Source: Plantago elongata (Eukaryota; Streptophyta; Magnoliopsida; Lamiales; Plantaginaceae). Taken from it: a stretch of DNA of 25,998 bases. The notes under the pieces were generated by a model. The model was not told where the DNA came from, did no database searches, and worked only from the letters and a program-made list of their open reading frames with translations. The DNA is taken from NCBI GenBank assembly GCA_036897095.1, contig JAYMSP010002147.1, positions 1 through 25,998 of the forward strand. The letters are read 5' to 3'. Position 1 is the first letter of the stretch; every line of letters starts with the position of its first letter. Both the position numbers and the translations under genes were made by a program. Positions 1 to 9,900 of the stretch are shown here, piece after piece.

Positions 1-585
1 TAAGTAGACAATGTGTTTTGGTGTTAGACATTTTATACTTGTGATTGCATGGATATTGAATTGTTTTCTTACTACTAACTAAAAAAAAATGTTATATATC
101 ATGTATCCTGTGCTAGGATGTGTAGACAAATATGACTACTAGCTGGTCAGTTTAAGGTGCCTTGCTGCTTACATTCACTGCCAATAACTGGTGCTTATAG
201 AATTAGAGAATTTACGTCAAGTTACAGTTTTGGTCACTACATCTCTTGATTTTGTGGTGTTTGAACTAGTGAACACTTAATACTACGTAATTCTATTGAG
301 AATGTACTGCATATTGGTACTTTTATCTGCTTTACAGTCATCTAGGTCATCAAGTTGAATTCTAAACGATCTACTAACTACTATGATATCCTGCTTGAGT
401 GACAGGATTAGTAAATTGAGGTCTACTTGTCCTCCAAACATTGCTCTGTGTATTGTTTGATAAATATCTCATACGATTCTTTATTTTTTTACTTGCCAAT
501 AATACCCTGAACTATGATGTGTAGTATAGACTATTGGATGATTCCAATTGCATTATCTCATAGTTTCAAATTCACTCTTCTCCAG
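1..585 (+). other. Upstream flank / probable 5' UTR intron of the CIP1-like gene
   Basis: No open frame of note and AT-rich. A pyrimidine-rich tract ending in CAG at 583-585 looks like a splice acceptor directly before the leader of the next gene, and CTAAC branch-point-like motifs occur around 370-380. I infer that much of this stretch is an intron in the 5' UTR whose first exon lies outside the window. Upstream intergenic DNA cannot be excluded. Nothing else is recognised. Confidence 0.45.
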
Positions 586-587
586 AT

Positions 588-605
588 ATGAAGATGGCCT
601 TGTGA
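588..605 (+). promoter_or_regulatory. Short upstream ORF in the CIP1-like leader
   Basis: A six-codon upstream reading frame including stop (M-K-M-A-L) opens three bases after the inferred leader acceptor and ends 40 bases before the main ATG at 646. If the leader is spliced as proposed, ribosomes meet this ATG first and must reinitiate. The frame is seen directly. An effect on translation is inference. Confidence 0.35.
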
Positions 606-645
606 TTACGAAGCCAGTCAAATTGCTTGGAGTAAAAATCAAGAT

Positions 646-3219
646 ATGCCTAAACACAAGGCGTTTAAGTCATTTATAGGGAGTCATACTGATAATGAAA
701 AGAACGAGGAGCTTAGAGGAACCAAAGAAGGTACAGGTCTCAATGCGTTATATAATCCCCATGTAATTTCTGCTTTACATTGTACTTGGTAAAACTACAA
801 GGTGTTTTGAACACAATACACTTACTCTTGCCATTCTGCTATTACCATTTGATTTGTATGTTTTAACAGTTTGATATGCCTCTTATTTGCTGTAGAAATC
901 GAACGCGAAGTCCAAAAGATAATAAAGACACTTAATAGTGAAGATAATGATGACAAAGAGTCCCTTGTCATATTGATTGAGGATTTTCACAATCATTACC
1001 TTTCCCTCTACAAAAGTTATGATCATCTAACTAAAGAGCTGACAAAGAAGGCCCACAGCAACGGAAAGGACAGTTCCTCATCCAGCTCAGATTCCTCAGA
1101 TTCGGATGACAGTTCTCCCAAGAGGAAGGTGAAGAAGAATGGAAAAGTTCAAAAACTTCTCAAGAACAATACAGCTGGCATCAAGAAAGACCTTGAAATG
1201 GCCCGTGTGGAAGTAGATGACTTGAAGAGAAATCTGACTATCGCTTTAGGTGAAAATGAAGATGCACATCGAATCATTATGGGTTTAAATGTCGAAGCAC
1301 AAAATTGGAGTGATGAAAAATCAAGGCTCTTGAATGAAAATGCGGTCCTTAGTGCAGAACTTGAAGCACTGAAGGGGGAGAACTTTACTTTTAAGGAGAA
1401 ATTGGTATCAGCCGAAAATGAAATTACGAAGCTAAATCAGATGCAGGAGACTACTGAGGAGCAGAACAGAATACTTTCTGCAAATATTGCACTGCTGGAG
1501 AATGAGATACAACAAGCTGAAACTAAAATACAAGATCTTTTGTGCGAATCAAACCAGTTATGTGAAAAAGTGTCAGAAAAGGATAGAGAGCTTTTGAATC
1601 ATGAAATTCACAAAGAAGCAGAATTAGCTCATTTGCAAGATTTAGAAATGGAACTTGATGTGTTACGTAGCCAGAGACAGGAACTGCTGGAACTGAAAGA
1701 TAAGGAAATTTCTGGTCTTCTGAAAAAGCTTGGAGATCAAGAGGCTGATTCACTAAACAAGGTGAATCATCTAACAGAAGAGATAAACAGTATTCAACTT
1801 GAGGTGGAGTCATTGAGGAATCATAAGAGCAGCCTTGAAGAACTAATACTACAAAATGGAAATGAAGCATCAGTTGAGGTGGAGAGTCTCAAGGAAATGT
1901 TAGCAAACCAAAACTCTGACATTCAGAAAAATGCTGAAGAAAGGGAAAATCTTCTTTCACAGGTGCAGCATATAGAACTAGAACTCGACTCTATCCGTAA
2001 ATCAAAAGATGAGGCGGATGTTATTCTCGATAAGAACAGTGGAGATATATCAGAATTTTCTGCTCGGATCGAGAAGTTAAAAGAGGACTTGTCAAGCAAA
2101 ACCATTGATACGGAAAGACTGCTAGAGGAGAATAGAAATCTAGCTTTAAAAACAAATGATCTTCGAGTAGAGCTGGATATTCTTCTCAACCGAGAAAGGG
2201 AACTGGAAGAAGGAATAAGAAGCAAAACTGACGAGGGAAATGTGGTGAAGGAGGAGAATAGGGAGCTGAGGGAGATGGTATCTAGTTTGGAAATAAAACT
2301 TAGAAAGTGTGAGGATGATCTGAAATTATTGGAGAAAAAGAACGAAGAGATGGCAAAAGATTTCCAGAAAGACATTGATTCAAAGAATCAGGAAATTTAT
2401 CTACTGGAAGAGAATATAGAAGACCTTAACAGAGAATTGGAGATGAAAGTAGATGAAATCAGTACAATGGTAGAAAATATGCGAACTACTGAAGTTAAGC
2501 AACGGTTAACAACTCAGAAGCTCCGTATTACAGAGCAATTACTTAATCAGTCTGAGGATAGCAACCTGGTGAAGGTAGTGAAGTTACAGGAAGACAAGAA
2601 AGAGCTCGAAGGTAGGATCGCTACGCTATCAGAAACTATTGCTACTTACAGAACAAATCAAAAGCAAATGGTGGCAGAGATTAAGGAGAAAGTGCTTGCA
2701 ACTTTAACTGGAATTGACACTTTAAGTATGAAATTTGAGGAAGACTATGGACACTTAGACTCTCGCACGTTCGATATTGTAAACGAACTTCAGGTTGCAA
2801 GAAGTTGGATTCGGGAAACTAACGTGGAAATGGATGTGCTGAAGAATGAGATTGCCAGTTTAGTTCGAAAACTTGAAGATAGGAAGGAACGGGAAGTTGT
2901 ACTGAGAGGGGAGATTCAAGAATTGGTGACGGTGGTGGAAATGGGTGAAAATGATAGGAAAAGATTGACATTGACCATAAAAGAGCAGGATGAGAAGCTG
3001 GAGCAGCTGGAGAAAAATGTTGAGGAAAAGAATGAGAGGATGGGAGAAGTGGAAAAGATGATGATTGAGAAAGATAATGGAATTTCTACCCTGAGTGAAG
3101 AGAAAAGAGAGGCAATCAGACAGTTGTGCATCTGGATTGATTATCACCAGAAACGCTTTGACGATCTCAAAGACGTGATACTGAAATCAAGAGGTGTAAG
3201 GAGGCAAAGAGCTGCTTAA
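646..3219 (+). CDS. CIP1: COP1-interactive protein 1 (CIP1)-like coiled-coil protein with NAB-like N-terminus
   Basis: Coding exons are 646..730 and 896..3219 (165-nt GT-AG intron), giving 802 residues. A downstream ATG at 871 is in frame but lies inside the intron, so a single-exon call would misplace the start. Residues 1-82 resemble the KIP1/NAB actin-binding fold of the NET/CIP1 group (GSH near residue 12, the stretch LIEDFHNHYLSLYKSYDHLT near residues 55-74), without the tryptophan triplet of classical NET proteins. Residues 88-102 are Ser/Asp-rich and are followed by a basic patch (KRKVKKNGK), a possible nuclear signal. From about 120 to 770 the chain is heptad-rich coiled coil, Glu/Lys/Leu dominated. 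The end (QLCIWIDYHQKR) is the conserved tail I associate with this family. Arabidopsis CIP1 is about twice as long and is cytoskeleton-associated, binds COP1 and promotes ABA responses, so this may be a shorter paralogue. Family call firm; COP1 binding inferred. Confidence 0.85.
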
Positions 3220-4008
3220 TGTCACAATGAAGCATATGTTCTATACAAGGCATGTTTGGTTTCTGCTTTTCTGTATTCATCGATTGGTTTATTCTTTTTA
3301 GTGAGGCGTACTTATTCCTTTTTCAGGTCAGTATATGGTGTATAGAAAATCAAAATCTATATGCTTGTCTGTGTAGCTGTTGTTTTGACAAGCTTTTAGG
3401 ATTGCAATACAGCAACGTTTGCATTGTGAAAATATGCAGGGACTCTGTGTGTATACCAAAATCAGTAAAGCGTGGTGTTGTTTTTTGAAACCGTGCAAAT
3501 GTCATACCAGTATCAGTTGTTTGTTTGTTTCAAGTTATTGGTGTTCCTCATTTTTTTTTTTATTTCAGAAAACACGATAGAACAATGAACTACGAAAGAA
3601 TCAGAAAACACAAATCCAGAGTGGAAGTCTATATGAATGCTAGAGTAAACTGCTTTCATGTTCCTGGTATGCAGAAGCAGGGGAACGGTTCTGGAAGCGT
3701 TCTTCACCTGTTCCTTCCAAATCTTCCCGCTGAAAGAGATGGGATTCCAAACGAAAACTTACGCATCAGGGTGGTGAACTGGTGATGAAAGGTGCAGATA
3801 TTATGTTGATTTTATCATCTGTAAAGGAGATCAGAGGTATCCCTTCTCCTCTTTGGGAACTTTGTTGGAGACAAACTTTCGAGTATTCCGAGGCTTGAAA
3901 AAATCCGATAAATGTCTTGCTAATTCTCAATAACAATATCATCCCTAACAAGAGCTGCAAAGGACCTGACTGGGAGTGGCGAAGGAGCCCAAATCAGGCA
4001 TAATTGAA
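3220..4008 (+). other. 3' UTR and downstream flank of the CIP1-like gene
   Basis: Follows the TAA at 3217-3219. T-rich, with splice-acceptor-like pyrimidine tracts ending in CAG near 3326 and 3569, so a 3' UTR intron is possible. Short open frames here (up to 86 codons, 3525-3785) have no recognisable domain and no coding bias. I see no separate gene. Confidence 0.4.
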
Positions 4009-4241
4009 GCCCGATTAATGAAACTTGAAACTTCATTATGGAGATTCAAGCTCCATTAGCAGAGCTTGGAACAACTCCTTAATGAAACTGCTCAAACTCC
4101 ATTAAAGAGCAGTAACGGAGCTTGAACAGCTTTATAAATGGAGCTTGAAGCTCCATTAGTAGAGGCATGGAGCTTGAATGGCTCCTTCAATAGAGCTGTT
4201 CAAAGCTCCATTTTATGGAGCAGCCCGTTAATGGAGCTTAA
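4009..4241. repeat. Degenerate palindromic GGAGCTT / AAGCTCC repeat cluster
   Basis: About eight copies of a short motif, in both orientations, lie within 230 bases (GGAGCTTGAA one way, AAGCTCCATTA the other). The clearest unit, 4139-4155, is a near-perfect palindrome: TGGAGCTT, one base, AAGCTCCA. Spacing is irregular, so this is not a simple tandem array. It lies just outside the left end of the Mutator-like element that follows. No coding potential. Confidence 0.7.
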
Positions 4242-4510
4242 ACAACTATTTTGCAGTTATATAGAGCTTTAGTAGGATGAAACGGGAAGGAAAGAAACAT
4301 ATGTTTTTATTTAAAGGAAAAAGAATAAATGAGATCACTTGCAATTTTGTTTTTAATATGGAGTGAGTCTTACGACTACCTTAAACAAAAATTTAAAAGA
4401 ATAACTTATACTAATTATAAACTAACCCTAATATAAAAATTAGTTTCTAAAATCACCCCACCCAATTAAAGACTAGAAAGTGGGTATTCAAATAGAATCT
4501 AAACGGATCA

Positions 4511-4732
4511 TATAAATACATAACAAGTCACACAAGTCACACAATAAATTCATAAACAGATATCTCAAGCTCAAAACCCTAAAAAACTCCATCACCTCAA
4601 AAACATCCAAACCACGCCGGAAACAACCGTAAATATTGTCGAAAAAGCTCCGAAACACTCAGTGGTTGCTCGGGTTCAGCTCGGATTCGTCTCAAAGATA
4701 GCTCTTAAACATCAAACTCGTATAGATCCAAG
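4511..4732 (+). promoter_or_regulatory. Internal promoter and spliced leader of the Mutator-like element
   Basis: TATAAATA at 4511-4518 lies just inside the left TIR. It is followed by a C/A-rich, leader-like stretch with higher GC than its surroundings, then a strong splice donor (AAG|GTAAGCTC, cut after 4732). A plausible acceptor (TTGTACAG) ends at 5774. This is the layout of a transcription start with a non-coding first exon. It is read from sequence signals only. Confidence 0.45.
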
Positions 4733-5329
4733 GTAAGCTCGATAAAACTCTCAATTCTCGATGATTTTCATGTGCTCTATGCAATTAGATGGCAGAATCA
4801 GGTTCAAATAACTATATCTCGACATAATTTATGTGAAATCAATGTTTATTTTACAATTGCAGTTGAAAATTCGATCCAGATCTGAAAATCTGGTAACTGT
4901 TTCTTCAAATATTCTGGCTAATCTGTGTGATGTTGTGACTTTTCTATGTAAATGTCTATACTTATATATAGGATGTCCAATATAACAGAGTACATGAAAA
5001 TATGCTCAAAAATTGGTATTTCTATTACTATTTGATTGTTTATCCACCGATCTACTCAAAAAGTTCTTGTATATAAGTCAGTAACGTTTTGATTCAACTA
5101 TAAATTGATGAATGGTTGTTTTCAATATAGAAATTGAGATTTTGAAATAGATCTGAAAAAATCGCGTACAATACTGATAAGAAGTTTTGGATTATTTGTG
5201 TTATATTTGAGCTTATATCAGTAGTGTTCTAGACTATATTGATGATGTCAACTTAAACAGAGTATAATTATAACTATTGTTGATGTAACTAATTAGTTAA
5301 AATCAGTACTTTAATGTGCACGATTAACG

Positions 5330-5780
5330 TTCTTATTCATATGTTTGATGTTTTTCTTAATTTATTTCATATTCTGATCTAATACATTAGAACTTAAAAT
5401 CTAATATTAAGATTCAAGATATTATTGTCTTAGATTATGTATGTAATGTTCTCGTCATTCTTTTAATGTTTTTGAAAATGTCTGTAATGCATGCAAATTC
5501 AAAAAATCAAATGACATTGTTATCCAAATTACATCCGTAATGGTCTCAACTATAACTACAAAATGTTTAATGTTATGTCTATAATGTTCTCAATTATATA
5601 TGTAACGTTTTGCTTGTTTTATTCATTTTATGTGATGATTTTATGTAGTGTTTGTAGATTTTTTCAAGTGTGAACTCAATGAAAAAATACGATTTAATTT
5701 TAAGTGTAATGTATATAATATTCTTGGTGATGTACGTAAGGTTTATGCTAATACATGTAATGTTCTTTGTACAGATAAAT
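5330..5780 (+). repeat. TRTAAYGTTY short-motif array inside the element
   Basis: Variants of TGTAATGTTC recur at irregular 25-60 base spacing, for example near 5442, 5483, 5537, 5581, 5603, 5707 and 5756, with ATGT often just upstream. The array occupies the part of the element I read as an intron (4733-5774). Copies are degenerate and there is no coding frame. Confidence 0.45.
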
Positions 5781-5860
5781 GTGACGTTGAAGTTGACATG
5801 AATCTTGTGGAGAGTCTTGGAGGATGTCCAAATATATGGACAAATGCATACTTTGTATAG
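5775..5860 (+). other. Possible short terminal exon of the Mutator-like element
   Basis: After the acceptor ending at 5774 an open stretch runs to TAG at 5858-5860, with an internal ATG at 5801 giving about 19 codons ending in NAYFV. I recognise no domain. It may be the remnant of a captured or transposase-related 5' exon. Low certainty. Confidence 0.25.
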
Positions 5861-5938
5861 AAATCTTTCATGAATTTGAAAATCTTCCAAACAAGTCTAT
5901 GTAATAGAAAAGTAATGTTGTTGTATTAATGTTGTTCT

Positions 5939-5964
<26 letters not shown>
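5939..5964. repeat. (TA)13 microsatellite
   Basis: Twenty-six bases of uninterrupted TA dinucleotide lie immediately inside the right TIR of the Mutator-like element, followed by a short CACACT tail. Confidence 0.95.
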
Positions 5965-5969
<5 letters not shown>

Positions 5970-6165
5970 TCATTTATCATATTCAGTTTCTAGCCCTTAT
6001 TGGGTGGGGTTGGGTTTTGAAAATTTATATTCGTTTGAAATTGTTTTATAATTATTGAAAGTTAGTCTTTATATTCTCTCTCTAAAATTGGTCATTCCTA
6101 TGACTCACTCATAAATCAATTATAATTTTTTTAGATCTGAATATTTAAATAAAGAAAAATATATT

Positions 6166-6944
6166 TTTATAATATCCATGTCAATAATTGTACACCGCGT
6201 AGGAATTTACAGTTATATTTTAACCTAAAACGTTACAGATTTATAAAACTTAGCCATATAGTGTTGTTGCTGTAAATGGAACAGAAAAAAGTGAATGACC
6301 TGTGTTTATTGTGGATAAATTTTCGAGAATAAATCTGAGCAACATGAGGTGGGAATTGGTGGAATTAATTAATTAATTACTGAAATGGGAAATTAAGTTA
6401 GAAAGAAATATTTAGGGATTATTGAGAGTTTTAAAATGAATTGCAGTGATATGATGACGTCATATAGATTGTAATAAGAAGGATTGGAATTGGTGTTAGG
6501 AATGTAGTTTTACCTTTAATTTATATATTATTGAAAAAATGTGAGTGAACCCTGTCCTGTCTATTAGTTATTAGTAGATCTGGCGTTGGAATTGAGTGAT
6601 TAACCAATAGATGTAATCCCCAGAGAAGAGAAATCTGAGCAGCATAAGGTTGGAAGTCAACGTCAAAAGAAGCAGCTAAATCATCTGAATAACCGCAACA
6701 GCTTCACTTTTGTTTCTAGAGCTGTTGTTCATTGTTATGATGGTATGGTACTAATGGTACTATGGTATTGGATTCCACTTTCCACCATACTAGTATATCC
6801 TACACAATAAACATACTTCTCTATTTCTATCTAACACACATCATCCACCCATACCAGATTTCGCCATTAAATATTTTCAGATTCTCGCCTGTAAGCTCGT
6901 TTTATTAGCATAAACCGATTTTTGCGCAATTTGAAATCAAATAA
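6166..6944 (+). promoter_or_regulatory. Promoter and 5' UTR region of the GAT1-like transporter gene
   Basis: No gene in this stretch. It is AT-rich, with an ATTAATTAATTAATTA run near 6364-6379 and a TGACGTCA palindrome at 6454-6461, the core of bZIP/TGA-factor sites. A weak TATA-like AGTATATC lies near 6791. CT- and CA-rich leader-like sequence precedes the ATG at 6945. The start context is AAATGTCA. Confidence 0.5.
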
Positions 6945-9900
6945 ATGTCAATGGCGGATGAAGCTGAAGCAGAACGAAACGGTCCGTTCCACGAAATTCG
7001 CCGTGACGATGCTGGTGCAGCTTTCGTTCTGCAATCCAAAGGTACTTACTTAACCTAACCAATTCTGCATAATTCACCTTCTTCTATAATTTTTTTAGTC
7101 AATTCTGCAAAATTGTATTGTTTTCTGGTGGAGCATATTGTTGAAAATGAGGTTGTAAACAGGGCAATGGTGGCACGCCGGGTTTCATCTCACCACGGCG
7201 ATTGTCGGTCCGACGATATTGACGTTGCCGTACGCTTTCAGAGGGTTAGGTTGGGGATTGGGGATTTTGTGCCTTACTGTCATGGGTGCGGTAACATTCT
7301 ACTCCTATTTTCTCATGTCGCTTGTGCTCGACCACTGTGAGAAGGAAGGTCGTCGTCACATACGGTTCCGTGAACTCGCCGCCGATGTACTCGGTCAGTA
7401 ATTTATTTGTTCTCGTACTTGTTTGTACCTCCAGCTCCCTCACGACTCGCTCACTATGTCTCCCCAGTCATTTTCTGCTTCACTTTCAATTTTATTTCTT
7501 TTTTCTTTAAAATTATAAATGTGTATGTGTGAACGAGTTAAGTATTTTGCAACGGCATGTTTGATGATGATGCTTCTTTCCTGCAACTTGTCTTCAGAAT
7601 AGTTTTGATATTTTCTAGAGAATTTTTTATTGTTTGCTGCTGATGGGATATTTTTGTGCTTGTGATTTTTTTAATCTATCTGTTGGGTTTACTTGTCATT
7701 GTTTGCTGGTGTCATTTACAAGGTGTGCTAAGAATGAACTTGGGACGAAGAATACATTGAAAGTAACAAATGCGCATCTTATTCTTATTGTTTTAAACTA
7801 ATTTTGCGAAAGTGAAATTCTCTCAACCACTTCTTTTCAGTTTCTTTTGGTTTATTTAGGGTAAATTAGCTTTCACTTTCAACTTTTTGTAGAAAGGAAA
7901 AGCTAGAATCAGCTTTAAGAATCTATTGCAAAACACCCTGTTGCTAACGTTGTTAAATCCTCTGCTAGCTCTTTCTTCTTAAAAAGAAGTTTTTTGGCCT
8001 TTCCAAAACATGGTAGTAATGCTCATATGCCTGCTGTTTTCTGGAAGACCAAAGCATTACAGCTGATTTTTTTTTACTTTATAAGTATCAGTTAGTGATG
8101 GATCCACATCCACTGATCCACATATATCTCATATGAGTCAACAAGTCATATGATGGCTTCATAACTAAAATAACATTCATGAATATAATGATGCATCACA
8201 CACTCTGAAACTTTTAAACAATACTCATAAGATATTTCTTAACTACCCACAATGAAGAATTGGTAAAATTACATAATGTAGGACCACTAGATTAGTTGGA
8301 AAGCTGAATTGATTTTGATCAACTAGTCAATTTTGCACAATGTTCCACTAACTCAATTTCTGCACTTCCTCTATCTTTGCGTCTACATGTTACTACACGA
8401 GTCCATCTGTCAGAGAGTTTTTTTGGGTGGGTTGTAGGCTTATAGCAGACTTATAACAGATGGATATTAACTGAGTTTTAATAGAGTTCGAAAAAAGAGT
8501 GATGCGATATGGTTGAAGAATTTTATAGGCTATAGGATTGTTTTTGTAATAGTGTGTGTAAAGAGTAAATTGATGTGTGTGAGAACTAAATGATGGCTTT
8601 GATATTTCTTAATGTTAAATGATTGGTTTTATATTTTGATTTGTCTAAATTTGTTATCGTAAATAAAAAGTAAAGAGATAGAAAGGCCTAGAAAAAGAAA
8701 GTTTAATCTAGTTCAGGCAGTCGGATAAAACCCAACACTGTTCAACTTGGATTAAAGCTCCCAGAAAAAGCTGGCCTGTAATCACCTTTGGTGGATTAAA
8801 GTGTATGTCAATTGCCAACGAGCCTCTGTAACTTTATGTTTGAACTTTTAAGTTTCAAACTTCCACCAACAATTACCTTTTGGGACCAGTTGTGGAATTT
8901 AATTTCTTAAAGAGGGAGAATGGGTAGAGAGAACTGAGGGAGAAATAGTTGGAATCTGGAGATAGAGATGTAGTTAATGTCTTAAGAGTTAGATGGATAA
9001 AGTTGCCTAGATATTTTCACACTGTTTGTGTCATTGTGGGCCAATAAATAATTATGATATATGATATGTACACATTTCAAAGTTTACCAGTATGGTGTGA
9101 GTCGTGCATCTATGTTGTTGTAACTCTCTTAAATCTCAACTACCTCTTTCCATCTTATCTCGCAGCATAAGCACAAGTTTGAACTCCATTGGCTTTTGCC
9201 TAAGAAAGTTTATTTACCTAAATTGGAGATGCTTGAGAATTTAGATTCATTTAATAGATTAGTAAACAATACTCAAAAATGTTTCAGTTTGCCCCTCCCA
9301 AGTAGTAATTCACCACGTGGAAATGACTTTTGGTTGTATATGCTTGAGCTTGAGTAGGGTCACATAATTCAACCAGTTACCCGTGTTCCATGTCCTGGAA
9401 CGCCTGTGTACCCGGTCAGTATTTCCAATCCCACGTTCTGGAACTTGCATCCACACTGATTCTCCCACGAATGCTCACAGATTCGCCAAATTTAGTGAAT
9501 CGTAGATGGAGGGGTTCACATTTCCCCCTCTTTTGTATGGAAGCGAATCACGTTCCAGCATTCTGTGGGATTCTTTGGCGAATCGGATCCTCCAAAGGGG
9601 CGAATCGCGTACCATGTCCCCGTTCCAGGCGATCCACGAATTATGTGACCCTGAGCTTGACCCTTCCCATGGTCCAGATTTACAGTTTCCTAGAATATAC
9701 TATTATACAGTTTGTTTGGCAGTGAATTAAAATCTGGAATGCATTAAGGTGTAGTTTACTCCCAAACAATCTGATACTGTAACAGAGTTTTGATAAACTC
9801 TTTTCTGTTAACTTCCAACAGGATCCGGATGGATGTTCTATTTTGTGATTTTCATTCAGACGGCAATAAATACTGGCATCACCATTGGAGCTATTCTGCT

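Larger units (their letters stand above)
4298..6165 (+). mobile_element. Decayed non-autonomous Mutator-like element (long TIRs)
   Basis: Bases about 4298-4475 and 5985-6165 are imperfect inverted repeats of each other. Matching blocks include GAGTGAGTC (4361) against GACTCACTC (6102), CCCCACCCAAT (4456) against ATTGGGTGGGG (5999), a shared AATTATAAA core and TTTTTATTTAAA-like outer ends. TIRs of 120-180 bp around about 1.5 kb of non-transposase DNA are typical of plant MULEs. The interior has a TATA box, a leader with a splice donor, a motif-rich intron-like stretch and a short terminal exon, but no transposase frame. Exact ends and a 9-bp target duplication could not be resolved by eye. Class is inferred from TIR length. 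No homology search was possible. Confidence 0.6.

Noticed and set aside
1523..3147. Several antisense open frames of 71-150 codons across the CIP1-like gene
   Set aside because: They are shadows of the long biased coiled-coil frame (Ser/Phe/Leu-rich complements of Glu/Lys/Leu codons) with no domain or separate promoter.
3525..3785. 86-codon plus-strand frame downstream of the CIP1-like gene
   Set aside because: No recognisable domain, T-rich start and no codon bias. It is better read as 3' UTR.
9390..9730. Open frames of 111 and 74 codons inside GAT1 intron 2
   Set aside because: They lie almost wholly within the hAT MITE and arise from its GC-rich repeats.
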